NCBI GenBank assembly: GCA_027295475.1
Contig: JAPUKV010000105.1
Location: 1-28,746, forward strand
Length of the DNA stretch: 28,746 bases
From: Pseudomonadota bacterium
Lineage (GTDB): Bacteria > Pseudomonadota > Gammaproteobacteria > Woeseiales > Woeseiaceae
Reading direction: 5' to 3'
Part shown: positions 16,082 to 24,894 of the stretch, one piece after another
How the letters are laid out: each line of letters starts with the position of its first letter
How positions within the stretch are numbered: the stretch's first letter is position 1
Notes under the pieces: model-generated
The model's input: the letters and a program-made list of their open reading frames with translations, nothing else
Database searches by the model: none
What the model was told of the DNA's origin: nothing
Program-made: the position numbers and the translations under genes

Positions 16082-18159
16082 TAGGTAGTGCTGAGTTCTT
16101 GAACGAAAGCTGCGAAGCTGTTGATCGGCAGTGAACAATGGCTGCCCAGGCAGCGATAGGCGATCGTCTGGTCTTCGATCGCACGTCTCTCGGCTAATGC
16201 ACCTGGCAGGTCTTCCGCGTCCTCAGCGATCGCAAAGACCAGCCGGCGCGGCGCATAAATCGTTGTGGCCTCGTCCAGCCAGCGGCGGATCTCCTCCGTC
16301 TCGCCCCGAATGACGATGATTTCGGGCGGCGTCAGGTATTCTTCCAGCGCCGTAATCAGGCTCACGTGACCATGCGGATACTCGGCCATGGCCCGCCAGG
16401 CGTTTCTCAAAGTACCTTCGGCGGCTTCGAGGAAACGCGATTCTCCAAGCAGGTAGCCGAGCCGCTGTAATGCAAGCGCTGCGATGCCGTTGCCGGAAGG
16501 CATGGCCTCGTCCGCCAATGGTTTGGGCCGGTGCATCAGCGACTCATGATCGTCGGCCGTAAAATAAAAGCCGCCGCTGTCTTTGTCGTGATAGTGATCC
16601 AGCATCAGGTCGGCAAGGCGGATTGCCAGATCGAGGTGGCGCTTATTCCAGCTTGCCTGCAACAGGTAGAGCAGGGCATCCAGCATGAACGCGTGATCAT
16701 CCAGGTACGCGGGCAACCTTGATTCACCTTCTTTGTGGCTGGCCAGGAGGCGGCCATCACGGATTAGCTCATGGTCGATGAAGTCGGCAGCCTGTGTTGC
16801 CGCGCCTATCAGATCGGGCTTCTTGAGAATATTGCCGGCGATAGCCAGGCCACGAATTGCCAGCGCATTCCACGATGTCAGCTGCTTTTCGTCCCTGCCG
16901 GGCGCGACGCGTCGACTGCGTGATTGCAACAGGATTTTTCTGGCAGCGTCTATATTTTCCTTAATGCTGCTTTCTTCTCGTCCTGTTTCCTCTGCCATGT
17001 TCTTGATCAGCTTGCGCACACTCAGATGCCACTTGCCTTCGAAATTCGCATCCGCATTCAGGCCAAAATGGGCCGCAAAGAGCGTATAGCTTTCGCTGTC
17101 GAGCAATTCCCGGACTTCGTCCGGCGTCCAGACATAGTAAAGACCTTCCCCACCTTCGGAGTCCGCGTCGCGCGTCGAATAAAAGCCGCCTTCCGGTGAC
17201 TGCATGTCGGAGAGCATCCAGTCCGCGGTTTCATTGGCGATGCGGCCGAACAATTCGTCTCCTGTGGCCAGGAATGCCTGGGCAAAGAGCGCCAGCAATG
17301 GGCCGTTGTCGTATAACATTTTTTCGAAATGCGGAATCTGCCAGGAGCGATCGACCGAATAGCGGCAAAAGCCACCACCGAGCTGATCGTAGATACCGCC
17401 TTCAGCCATCCGCGTAAGTGTCAGTGACACCATGAACAGCGCATCGATGTCGGGCTCGGCTTCAGTAGCGCTCGCGCGCCAGTGGCGCAACAGACGATCC
17501 AGGTTTTCGGGATGAGGAAATTTGGGTGCATTGCCCATACCGCCGAATTCGCGGTCAAAATTCTCAGCAATCTTCGCTCTCACGGCCCGCAGTGGTTCTG
17601 CGTTCAGCTCATAGTCATCGGCAATGGCCTGCGGCTCGAGCGTTCCCAGGACATCCTGCAGTTGCTGGCCCTGGCTGCGGACCTCGTCCCGGTTTTCGGC
17701 AAAGTATGCGGCAACGCGTTGCAGCAGATCCGAGAACGCTGGCATGCCGTAACGCGCTTCTTTCGGAAAGTAAGTGCCGGCGAAGAAAGGCCGCTGATCA
17801 TCTGGATTGATAAATACGGTCAATGGCCAGCCACCGGGTCGCTGCGTCAATATTTGATGTGCCGTCTGATAGATCTTGTCGATGTCAGGGCGTTCCTCGC
17901 GATCGACCTTGATATTCACGTAGAGCTTGTTCATCAGCGATGCCGTTCCCTCGTCTTCGAAGGACTCGTGGGCCATCACGTGGCACCAGTGACAGGCCGA
18001 GTATCCGACCGACAGGAGTATCGGTTTGCCGGCCTCTCTCGCGAGCTTGAGTGCATCTTCGCTCCACGGATACCAGTCGACTGGGTTGCTCGCATGTTGC
18101 AGAAGATAGGGGCTCGATTCGGTCGACAGCTGGTTTTCGTATTTTGCTGAAGCGCTCAT
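16078..18159 (-). CDS. Thioredoxin-domain protein, YyaL/SSP411 (DUF255) family
   Basis: The product has 693 residues, the normal family length. The N-terminal thioredoxin-like domain begins with [19 protein letters not shown] and has the motif [15 protein letters not shown] with Cys56 and Cys59, followed by [13 protein letters not shown]. The middle and C-terminal part is an (alpha/alpha)6 barrel like that of N-acylglucosamine 2-epimerases, with [20 protein letters not shown] and [16 protein letters not shown]. The family is widespread in bacteria and animals (spermatogenesis-associated protein 20); its enzymatic role is not established, and a redox or sugar-modifying role is only inferred from domains. 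No signal peptide, so cytosolic. It is transcribed convergently to dat and divergently from lgt. Confidence 0.9.
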   Translation of the reverse strand: MSASAKYENQLSTESSPYLLQHASNPVDWYPWSEDALKLAREAGKPILLSVGYSACHWCHVMAHESFEDEGTASLMNKLYVNIKVDREERPDIDKIYQTAHQILTQRPGGWPLTVFINPDDQRPFFAGTYFPKEARYGMPAFSDLLQRVAAYFAENRDEVRSQGQQLQDVLGTLEPQAIADDYELNAEPLRAVRAKIAENFDREFGGMGNAPKFPHPENLDRLLRHWRASATEAEPDIDALFMVSLTLTRMAEGGIYDQLGGGFCRYSVDRSWQIPHFEKMLYDNGPLLALFAQAFLATGDELFGRIANETADWMLSDMQSPEGGFYSTRDADSEGGEGLYYVWTPDEVRELLDSESYTLFAAHFGLNADANFEGKWHLSVRKLIKNMAEETGREESSIKENIDAARKILLQSRSRRVAPGRDEKQLTSWNALAIRGLAIAGNILKKPDLIGAATQAADFIDHELIRDGRLLASHKEGESRLPAYLDDHAFMLDALLYLLQASWNKRHLDLAIRLADLMLDHYHDKDSGGFYFTADDHESLMHRPKPLADEAMPSGNGIAALALQRLGYLLGESRFLEAAEGTLRNAWRAMAEYPHGHVSLITALEEYLTPPEIIVIRGETEEIRRWLDEATTIYAPRRLVFAIAEDAEDLPGALAERRAIEDQTIAYRCLGSHCSLPINSFAAFVQELSTTY

Positions 18160-18260
18160 TATTTTAGTGTGTTTCTCCGGGTTGGAACTATAACCTATTG
18201 CGCAATTCCGGCCGATTTGCTGCCCTCGCCATTTGGCACGGCAGTGTTAGACTAGCGCCG

Positions 18261-19064
18261 ATGCTCACGTACCCCGAAATCGACCCGGATATTTTCTCCG
18301 TTGGATTTCTGACGGTTCGCTGGTACGGAATGATGTACGTTGGCGGCTTCGTGCTTGGCTGGGTGTTGGCGCGAAAGCGAGCGGCCCGGAGCTATTCCCC
18401 GATCAAGCCCGCACAAGTCGACGATCTGGTGTTTTACATGATGCTCGGTGTGATCATCGGTGGCCGGGTCGGCTATTGCCTGGTCTACGGTTGGGACGAG
18501 ATGGCCAGGGACGTGTTATACATTTTCAAAATATGGAAGGGCGGCATGTCATTCCATGGCGGTCTTGTCGGCGTCTTGACTGCAATGTGGCTTTACGGGC
18601 GCAGCCTCGGTAAAACAATGTGGCAAATCACCGATTTCGTAGCACCGCTATGTCCACTGGGGCTGGGGTTGGGCCGCGTTGGCAATTTTATCAACAACGA
18701 GCTTTGGGGCAAGCCTACCGACGTGCCCTGGGGATTCAAGATCGGTAACGAGGTGCTGCATCCCTCGCAACTTTATGAGGCATTGCTCGAGGGATTCGTA
18801 CTCTTTGTGATCCTGTGGTGGTTTTCGGCGCGGCAGAGACCCTATATGGCGGTGTCAGCAATGTTCTTGCTCTGGTATGGCATATTCCGGTTTTTCATCG
18901 AGTTTTATCGTGTGCCGGATGCGCACCTGAGCGAGGATGCCGGCTACCTGGGCTTCGGTTGGATCACCATGGGACAGGTATTAAGTGCGCCAATGATTCT
19001 GGCAGGCCTTACAATGCTGATCATTGCCTATCGTAATCGAACGCCGCAGAAAGAGGCTGCCTGA
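18261..19064 (+). CDS. lgt: Prolipoprotein diacylglyceryl transferase
   Basis: Lgt transfers diacylglycerol from phosphatidylglycerol to the lipobox cysteine of prolipoproteins, the first step of lipoprotein maturation, in the inner membrane. The 267-residue product starts at [13 protein letters not shown], matching the family start; the in-frame codons back to 18198 are not homologous. Conserved residues: [22 protein letters not shown] with His99, the Lgt signature [13 protein letters not shown] (Arg139, Glu147) and [12 protein letters not shown]. There are about seven membrane segments. It is shorter than E. coli Lgt (291) because the loop after the signature is reduced. thyA follows after a single base, as in many gammaproteobacteria. 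Confidence 0.97.
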   Translation: MLTYPEIDPDIFSVGFLTVRWYGMMYVGGFVLGWVLARKRAARSYSPIKPAQVDDLVFYMMLGVIIGGRVGYCLVYGWDEMARDVLYIFKIWKGGMSFHGGLVGVLTAMWLYGRSLGKTMWQITDFVAPLCPLGLGLGRVGNFINNELWGKPTDVPWGFKIGNEVLHPSQLYEALLEGFVLFVILWWFSARQRPYMAVSAMFLLWYGIFRFFIEFYRVPDAHLSEDAGYLGFGWITMGQVLSAPMILAGLTMLIIAYRNRTPQKEAA

Positions 19065-19065
19065 G

Positions 19066-19860
19066 ATGCAACAGTATCTATCCATGATGCGTTATGTCCG
19101 TGACAACGGCGCGCGAAAAGACGATCGCACCGGAACCGGGACCCGCAGTGTGTTCGGCTATCAAATGCGTTTCGACCTGAGCCAAGGTTTTCCAGTCATT
19201 ACGACGAAGAAGTTACACCTTCGTTCTATCATTCACGAACTGCTCTGGTTCCTGAGTGGTGACTCGAACATTCGTTATCTCAAGGAAAACGGCGTGGCGA
19301 TCTGGGACGACTGGGCAGACGATAAGGGTGAACTCGGCCCGGTGTACGGCGTACAGTGGCGCAACTGGCCGGCACCGGACGGCGGAACTATCGATCAGAT
19401 CAGTCAGGTTGTTGAGGCCTTACGCGAAAATCCCGATTCGCGTCGAATACTGGTTTGCGCCTGGAATGTCGCCGAACTGCCGAACATGGCGCTGCCTCCC
19501 TGCCACTGCCTGTTTCAGTTTTACGTTGCCGATGGCAAACTCTCCTGCCAGTTGTATCAGCGTAGTGCAGATATTTTCCTCGGCGTGCCATTCAACATCG
19601 CGTCCTATGCATTGCTAACACACATGCTTGCTCAGCAATCGGAGCTAAGCGTCGGTGAGTTCATCTGGACCGGCGGGGACTGCCACCTTTATCTCAATCA
19701 CCTGGATCAGGTAGACGAACAACTGCAACGTGAGCCGCTGGCACTTCCGCGTCTGGCGATCAAACGCCGACCAGAAAGCATATTCGACTACCGGTTTGAG
19801 GATTTCGAGATCCTGAACTACGAAAGTCATCCACATATTCGTGCCGCCGTCGCCGTCTGA
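19066..19860 (+). CDS. thyA: Thymidylate synthase
   Basis: ThyA methylates dUMP to dTMP with methylenetetrahydrofolate, giving dihydrofolate. The product has 264 residues, the same as E. coli ThyA. The catalytic Cys146 lies in [14 protein letters not shown]. Other signatures are [20 protein letters not shown] at the N-terminus, [31 protein letters not shown] and [10 protein letters not shown]. The start at 19066 is one base after the lgt stop codon, so translation is probably coupled to lgt. folA follows 3 bp downstream; its enzyme regenerates the tetrahydrofolate that ThyA consumes. Confidence 0.98.
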   Translation: MQQYLSMMRYVRDNGARKDDRTGTGTRSVFGYQMRFDLSQGFPVITTKKLHLRSIIHELLWFLSGDSNIRYLKENGVAIWDDWADDKGELGPVYGVQWRNWPAPDGGTIDQISQVVEALRENPDSRRILVCAWNVAELPNMALPPCHCLFQFYVADGKLSCQLYQRSADIFLGVPFNIASYALLTHMLAQQSELSVGEFIWTGGDCHLYLNHLDQVDEQLQREPLALPRLAIKRRPESIFDYRFEDFEILNYESHPHIRAAVAV

Positions 19861-19863
19861 TCT

Positions 19864-20349
19864 GTGAAGATAAGCATCATCGTTGCAACCGCGACGAACA
19901 ATGTAATTGGCCGCGACGGCGAGCTTCCGTGGCGTTTGCCCGAAGACCTGAAGCGATTCAAGCGGCTGACAATCGGCAAGCCTGTCATCATGGGGCGCCT
20001 GACTTACGAATCGATCGGCAAGCCGCTGCCGGCCCGCAGGAATATCGTCCTAAGCGCCCGCAAGGGGCTGAATATTGATGGCTGCGAGGTTGTGGACACG
20101 CCGGATGCCGCGATACGGCTGGCAGGCGATGCTGAAGAAGTGATGGTCATCGGTGGTGGTGGCGTCTACGCTCAGATATTGCCGATGGCTGACCGCATAT
20201 ACATGACGCGGATAAACGCCACGTTCGATGGCGACACATTCTTTCCGGAGCTCAACGATGACGAATGGCGGGTCGTTGATTGCGTGGATTTTCCTGAGGA
20301 CGAGTCCCGGCAATTCGGCTTCTCGTTTGTAACGCTGGATCGCGTGTGA
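19864..20349 (+). CDS. folA: Dihydrofolate reductase
   Basis: FolA reduces dihydrofolate to tetrahydrofolate with NADPH and is the target of trimethoprim. The product has 161 residues with a GTG start at 19864, 3 bp after thyA. Seen motifs: ISIIVATATNNVIGRDGELP, then WRLPEDLKRFKRLTIGKPVI with the active-site acid Asp28 (equivalent to Asp27 of E. coli), MGRLTYESIGKPLPARRNIV, VMVIGGGGVYAQ for NADPH binding, and the C-terminal GFSFVTLDR. It ends the lgt-thyA-folA set and converges with apaH; the 63 bp between them hold no evident terminator. Confidence 0.97.
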   Translation: MKISIIVATATNNVIGRDGELPWRLPEDLKRFKRLTIGKPVIMGRLTYESIGKPLPARRNIVLSARKGLNIDGCEVVDTPDAAIRLAGDAEEVMVIGGGGVYAQILPMADRIYMTRINATFDGDTFFPELNDDEWRVVDCVDFPEDESRQFGFSFVTLDRV

Positions 20350-20412
20350 GTGTCCAGCCCGAATCAGTGCCTCAAAAAGACTCGGCTTCATTGACTACGG
20401 CAGTTCGCCTTG

Positions 20413-21231
20413 TTATTTGTTGCGGCATACCACCTGCGTGACTTTTGGACGTTTGCCAAGTTGCACGGCTGTGAGCTGACGGCCCCATACGCAACCGGTA
20501 TCAACGCAGATCAGGTCCGGATTAATAATCAAGCCAAGAGCGGACCAGTGACCGAAAACGATTCGCGTGCCTTTCCAGGCCGCATCCTTGGCTTCGAACC
20601 AGGTAATAAGGCCTTTTCTTGCATCGGCCGGCGGTCCTTTGTGTTCGAAATCCAGCCGGCCCTTTTTGTCGACCATGCGAATACGCGTCAGGCAGTTCAC
20701 GATGAAACGCAGCCTCTTGTATCCGCGAAGATCACCTGACCATCGGTCCGGCGAATCGCCGTATAACTTGGCCAGGAATTTCACGTACGCCTTGCCTCGC
20801 AGTTTGGATTCGACCTCAGCCGCACGCGCGAGAGTTTTCTTGATGCTCCATTGTGGGGGAAGCCCGGCATGTACGAGTAGCGTATTCAGTCTCTTGCTGT
20901 GGTGGGCGAGTGGCCGGCGACGCAACCAGTCGATCAGTTCGTCACAGTCGTCCGCATCCAGGATTCTGGCAAGCGACCCGAACCTGTCTGTGGAATCGCC
21001 TACTCCGTGTGCAACCGCAAGCAAATGCAGATCATGGTTGCCCAGCACCACTTTGGCAGAGCGGCCGAGGCTGCGAACGAAGCGTACGGTCTTCAGGGAC
21101 TTCGGTCCACGATTGACAAGGTCCCCTGTCAGCCACAGCCGGTCTTCGTCAGGGTCAAATTTCAGTTTGTCGAGCAGGCGCCGGAACGGGTCGTAACAGC
21201 CCTGCAGATCGCCTATCGCATAAATCGCCAT
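20413..21231 (-). CDS. apaH: Bis(5'-nucleosyl)-tetraphosphatase, symmetrical
   Basis: ApaH splits Ap4A into two ADP and can remove Np4 caps from RNA. The product has 272 residues, normal for the family. It is a calcineurin-like metallophosphatase with GDLQGCYDPF (7-16), GDLVNRGPKS (36-45) and GNHDLHLL (64-71) as metal-binding motifs. HAGLPPQW further on is also typical. It is the last gene of the lptD-surA-pdxA-rsmA-apaG-apaH row, 82 bp after apaG, in the same order as in E. coli. Confidence 0.97.
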   Translation of the reverse strand: MAIYAIGDLQGCYDPFRRLLDKLKFDPDEDRLWLTGDLVNRGPKSLKTVRFVRSLGRSAKVVLGNHDLHLLAVAHGVGDSTDRFGSLARILDADDCDELIDWLRRRPLAHHSKRLNTLLVHAGLPPQWSIKKTLARAAEVESKLRGKAYVKFLAKLYGDSPDRWSGDLRGYKRLRFIVNCLTRIRMVDKKGRLDFEHKGPPADARKGLITWFEAKDAAWKGTRIVFGHWSALGLIINPDLICVDTGCVWGRQLTAVQLGKRPKVTQVVCRNK

Positions 21232-21313
21232 CTGCTTCAGCCCTGAAGTTGTATCAGTTGAAATAGACGATCAAAGGCCAGGTGAGAGCAATTCAACTGC
21301 TGCAACATTCGGG

Positions 21314-21694
21314 CTAGTGCAGAACCCCGGGCATGGCCAGCGTGAAAGGAGGGATGCGCGCATCGAAGCTTTTACCGTTGTCCGCTTCCATTCGATAACT
21401 GCCTTGCATGGAGCCAACAGGCGTTTCGAGGACTGCGCCGCTCGAATAACGGAATATCTCGCCCGGATTCAGATGCGGCTGTTCGCCGACAACACCGTCG
21501 CCGCGCACTTCCTGAACCTTGCCATTGGCATCAGTGATAACCCAGTGTCGGCTCAACAATCGGGCCGGCACGTCGCCGAGGTTGGCAATAGTAATCGTGT
21601 AGGAAAAAACGTAACGGCCATCATCCGGTTCGGATTGTTCATGGACGTAGTCCGTTGCGACTTCGATACTGATTTCGCAGTTTTTCATATCCAT
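21314..21694 (-). CDS. apaG: ApaG protein
   Basis: ApaG is a small immunoglobulin-like beta-sandwich protein of uncertain function, often genetically linked to apaH and to divalent cation and Ap4A phenotypes. The product has 126 residues, the usual length. Seen are YVFSYTITIANLGDVPARLL, then SRHWVITDANGKVQEVRGDG, VVGEQPHLNPGEIFRYSSG and PVGSMQGSYRM, which are all strongly conserved. The start may be Met1 (21694) or Met3 (21688); no clear ribosome-binding site decides. It is 93 bp after rsmA, a larger gap than usual for this row. Confidence 0.96.
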   Translation of the reverse strand: MDMKNCEISIEVATDYVHEQSEPDDGRYVFSYTITIANLGDVPARLLSRHWVITDANGKVQEVRGDGVVGEQPHLNPGEIFRYSSGAVLETPVGSMQGSYRMEADNGKSFDARIPPFTLAMPGVLH

Positions 21695-21770
21695 TAGTCA
21701 CCGCATTTTCGTCGGACCAGCGCCCGGATGCACACATTCTAACGCAAGATTGATGAGCATGTGCATCACA

Positions 21771-21797
21771 CCGGAGCAATGTGCAGGCTAGCTCCGG
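21771..21797. other. Hairpin spanning the rsmA stop codon
   Basis: CCGGAGC (21771-21777) pairs with GCTCCGG (21791-21797) across 13 nt that include the rsmA stop (21788-21790). Just beyond, GATGCACA and TGTGCATC form another inverted repeat in the apaG-rsmA gap (about 21727-21767). No T run follows on the minus strand. It might partly uncouple apaG-apaH from upstream genes. Confidence 0.35.
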
Positions 21798-22567
21798 GCT
21801 AGATGATTTGCGAGGGTGACATAATTCGTGATCGTTGCCTGCTCGGGCCTCGATGCCGGGTCCATCCCGGCAGCGATGAGATCTTCCTCCGTCGCACTGG
21901 CTCTTAGCGCATTACGCAGCGTCTTTCGGCGCTGACTGAATGCTTCTGCAACGATGCCGGACAGTTTTTCGTGGTCTGTGATCGCATAAGCGTCGTCCAG
22001 CAGCGGGCGTAATCGAACAATTGACGACGTAACTTTGGGTTGTGGACTGAATGCGGTCGCCGGCACATCGAACAGCGGCTCAATCTCCATGTAACAACCG
22101 AGCATGATGCTCAACCGGCCATAGGTCTTGTTACCCGGTGGCGCAGCCATTCGGTCGACAACTTCCTTTTGCAGCATGAAATGCATATCCCTTATTACAT
22201 GTCTGCACTCTGTGAGCTGGAAAAGCAAAGGTGTCGAAATGTTGTAAGGCAGGTTACCGACGATACGGAGATCGTTCCCCAGACTGGAGAAGTTAAAGCT
22301 GAGGGCATCTGCTTCGTGAATCGTTACGTTTGGCTGCATCGCGAATTGTTGCTTGAGCGCCGCCGCCAGATCGCGGTCAAACTCTATGGCATAAAACACG
22401 CCGGCGAGTTTTGCCAGTGGTTCGGTGATTGCTGCCTGGCCCGGACCAATCTCGACGATTGTCTCGGTGCTTTGCGGCTGAATAGCTGCGACGATTTTGT
22501 CGATCGTAGTCTGATCGGTCAGAAAATGCTGGCCGAATCGCTTGCGCGGCCGGTGCGCACGGCTCAT
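21788..22567 (-). CDS. rsmA: 16S rRNA (adenine1518/1519-N6)-dimethyltransferase
   Basis: RsmA (KsgA) dimethylates two adjacent adenosines in the 3' hairpin of 16S rRNA during late 30S assembly; loss gives kasugamycin resistance. The product has 259 residues. Motifs: RPRKRFGQHFLTDQ at the start, SAM-binding VEIGPGQAAIT (38-48) and the catalytic NLPYNIS (105-111). The C-terminal KTLRNAL segment is also conserved. Its start overlaps the pdxA stop by 4 bases, so translation is coupled. Confidence 0.97.
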   Translation of the reverse strand: MSRAHRPRKRFGQHFLTDQTTIDKIVAAIQPQSTETIVEIGPGQAAITEPLAKLAGVFYAIEFDRDLAAALKQQFAMQPNVTIHEADALSFNFSSLGNDLRIVGNLPYNISTPLLFQLTECRHVIRDMHFMLQKEVVDRMAAPPGNKTYGRLSIMLGCYMEIEPLFDVPATAFSPQPKVTSSIVRLRPLLDDAYAITDHEKLSGIVAEAFSQRRKTLRNALRASATEEDLIAAGMDPASRPEQATITNYVTLANHLARS

Positions 22568-23544
22568 ACGCCGGCCAACTTTACAGCCAGTTCAACCGCC
22601 GCGATCATGCTACCGGTATCGGCCTTGCCGGTGCCGGCAATATCGAGTGCCGTACCGTGATCGACGGACGTCCGAATCATCGGCAGGCCGAGAGTGACGT
22701 TGACAGCTTTGCCGAATGCGGCGAATTTCAAAACGGGCAGACCCTGGTCATGGTACATCGCGAGTACAGCGTCGGCATGGCCTGCGGCGGGTGTAAACGC
22801 CGTATCCGCCGGTAGCGGGCCTCGAATGATCATGCCCCGCTGTTGATATTCAACAATGACCGGTTCGATGACCGCGGCATCCTCTGTACCCAGATGACCG
22901 CTTTCGCCGGCGTGCGGGTTAAGTCCGCAAACGACGATCTCGGGATCAGATATATCGAACTTCGAAATGAGGTCGGCGTGCAGGACTTCGATCACCTGAC
23001 GAAGCCTGTCCTTTGTCAGATAGTCCGGGACCTGACGGAGTGGCATGTGTGTGCTGGCAAGTGCCACCCGCATGGCATCCGTAACAAGCAACATAACCGG
23101 TGTTTGAGTTGACGTCAGCTCCGCCAGGTACTCTGTGTGGCCGGTGAACGAAATTCCGGCATCGTTGATCGTGCTCTTTTGCAGTGGTGCCGTAACCAGT
23201 CCAGAGAATTCTCCATTGATACAGCCCTCGACGGCACGTTTCAGTCCGTCCAGTAGGGATTGCGCGTTGGCGGGATCGGGCGTGCCGCAAACTGCAGCAT
23301 TGACAAGGGGTTGCCGCAGCACTCTGAGATAGTGATTTGTTGCGCTTTCATTTTTTTCACCACCACTCAGAACAGTAACGTCAACACCGAGCTGGCGCGC
23401 TCTCGATTCAAGAATCTCGGGGTCAGCAATGACGACTACCCGGTCCGACCACTCTGTCTGTGCCAGTGCGAGACACAAATCAGGCCCGATGCCCGCGGGC
23501 TCTCCCGCAGTGATTACGAGAGGATTGCGATTTGTTGATGTCAC
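22564..23544 (-). CDS. pdxA: 4-hydroxythreonine-4-phosphate dehydrogenase
   Basis: PdxA oxidises 4-phosphohydroxy-L-threonine in the deoxyxylulose-5-phosphate-dependent route to pyridoxal phosphate. The product has 326 residues. Metal-binding histidines are visible at 166 (ASTHMPL), 211 (NPHAGE) and 265 (GHADAV). ITAGEPAGIGPDL marks the N-terminus; TAPLQK and FTGHTEYLAE are further signatures, as are YHDQGLPVLKF and RTSVDHGTALD near the C-terminus. It lies 42 bp after surA and overlaps rsmA by 4 bases. Its product, PLP, is the cofactor of GcvPB and of both class IV aminotransferases in this window, though no shared regulation is visible. Confidence 0.97.
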   Translation of the reverse strand: MTSTNRNPLVITAGEPAGIGPDLCLALAQTEWSDRVVVIADPEILESRARQLGVDVTVLSGGEKNESATNHYLRVLRQPLVNAAVCGTPDPANAQSLLDGLKRAVEGCINGEFSGLVTAPLQKSTINDAGISFTGHTEYLAELTSTQTPVMLLVTDAMRVALASTHMPLRQVPDYLTKDRLRQVIEVLHADLISKFDISDPEIVVCGLNPHAGESGHLGTEDAAVIEPVIVEYQQRGMIIRGPLPADTAFTPAAGHADAVLAMYHDQGLPVLKFAAFGKAVNVTLGLPMIRTSVDHGTALDIAGTGKADTGSMIAAVELAVKLAGV

Positions 23545-23586
23545 GGGCTTGGGTCGGTCGCAGATGTGAACTCTGCGGTTTAGTTG

Positions 23587-24888
23587 TTACATGCGTATGT
23601 CTACGAATGCTTCGTCCCGAATTCGCCGCACCCAGAGTTGTTCTTCCTCTGTCAGCTTGCTGTTTCTCACGCGCTGTATGCAACCGGTTTCCTTGAGCTC
23701 TTCCGTGTTGTCATATATGCGACGGTCCATCACTTCGATAATGTGCCAGCCGAATCGTGTCTGGAATGGCTCGCTCACTACGCCAATCTCCGCTTTGTTG
23801 GCCATCGCCTCGAATTCGGGTACATACGTGCCGGGACCTCTCCAGCCCATTTCCCCGGCTTCGTTCGCCGAACCGGGGTCGTCGGAAAGCAGTTTCGCAA
23901 TCTCGCCGAAATCTTCGCCGGCGTTGATCTGCAAAACTGCTTCCTCCAGCTGTTGTTTGGCGGTTTCGTCGTCGATTATTTCATCTGGCGTAATCAGGAT
24001 ATGGCGGATTCTCATCTGCTCGACTTCGCTGCGCTGATTTGAGCCGCGAAGCTCATTGACCTTGACGATGTGATAGCCACTGATTGCCCGAATCGGATTC
24101 GAAAAGTCACCGGCTTCCATCGGGCCGACGACGTCGGAGAAAATGGTCGGTAGCTGATCGCCTTTACGCCATCCGAGCCTGCCGCCGTCAAGTCCGGTTT
24201 GACTGTCGGAATAACGAATCGCCAATTCGGCAAAGTCGGAACCGTCCTGAAGCTGCTTGTGCACGTAGTTCGCTTCGGTTTCCGCCTCCGCCAGCTCGTC
24301 GGCAGTCGCGGATTCTGGAATCGAAATCAGGATATGTGACAGGTTGTATTCTGAATTAACAACGACGTTGTCCTCAAGATCGTCAAGGCATTGATATATC
24401 TCACGCGGCGAAACCGATATGCGTCCGATTACGTCCATGCGCCTCAATTGGTCGAGGATCAATTGCTCGCGCATCTCACGACGATAGACAGCATATGAAA
24501 TGTCCTCTTCAGCGAGAAGGCGGGGCATATCTTCAAATGCAATTTCGTTTTGCTCTGCAACTCCGGCGATAGACTGGTTTAGCATCTGGTCCGATACCTG
24601 GATACCGATCCGTTCGGCACGTTGCAGCTGAATTCGCTTTACGATGAGGCTTTCAAGCACCTGTTCCTGCAGGATGTTCGGCGGTGGAAGCTGCATGTCC
24701 TGCTCCCGTGCACGCTTTGTGATCGTCTCCGTTTGCAGCTGTACCTCGCTTTTCAAAACGACGCCTTCGTTGACGATGGCAGCGATGCCATCCAGCATGT
24801 CGCCGGTCGTCGAGAGCTCGTCCGCGGAAGCGGGTATCGCGCAGGGCACGAGAGCCGAGATTGTATATAAATATTTGATTTTATTCAT
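23587..24888 (-). CDS. surA: Periplasmic chaperone and peptidyl-prolyl isomerase SurA
   Basis: SurA escorts unfolded outer-membrane proteins, including LptD, through the periplasm. The product has 433 residues, the normal length. A signal peptide (MNKIKYLYTISALVPCAIPASA) precedes the chaperone domain starting with LDGIAAIVNEGVVLKSEV. Two parvulin (PpiC) domains follow, about residues 180-275 (YNLSHILISIPES ... GGRLGWRKGDQLP) and 288-390 (MRIRHILITPDE ... AGEMGWRGPGTYVPEFE). The C-terminal strand segment WVRRIRDEAFVDIRM closes the chaperone core. It begins 6 bp after the lptD stop codon and is certainly in the same transcript. Confidence 0.97.
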   Translation of the reverse strand: MNKIKYLYTISALVPCAIPASADELSTTGDMLDGIAAIVNEGVVLKSEVQLQTETITKRAREQDMQLPPPNILQEQVLESLIVKRIQLQRAERIGIQVSDQMLNQSIAGVAEQNEIAFEDMPRLLAEEDISYAVYRREMREQLILDQLRRMDVIGRISVSPREIYQCLDDLEDNVVVNSEYNLSHILISIPESATADELAEAETEANYVHKQLQDGSDFAELAIRYSDSQTGLDGGRLGWRKGDQLPTIFSDVVGPMEAGDFSNPIRAISGYHIVKVNELRGSNQRSEVEQMRIRHILITPDEIIDDETAKQQLEEAVLQINAGEDFGEIAKLLSDDPGSANEAGEMGWRGPGTYVPEFEAMANKAEIGVVSEPFQTRFGWHIIEVMDRRIYDNTEELKETGCIQRVRNSKLTEEEQLWVRRIRDEAFVDIRM

Positions 24889-24894
24889 AAATTC

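Noticed and set aside
18232..18250. TTGGCACG before lgt, resembling the -24 box of a sigma-54 promoter
   Set aside because: The -12 GC dinucleotide is missing at the required spacing (TGTT instead of TTGC), so it is not a credible sigma-54 site.
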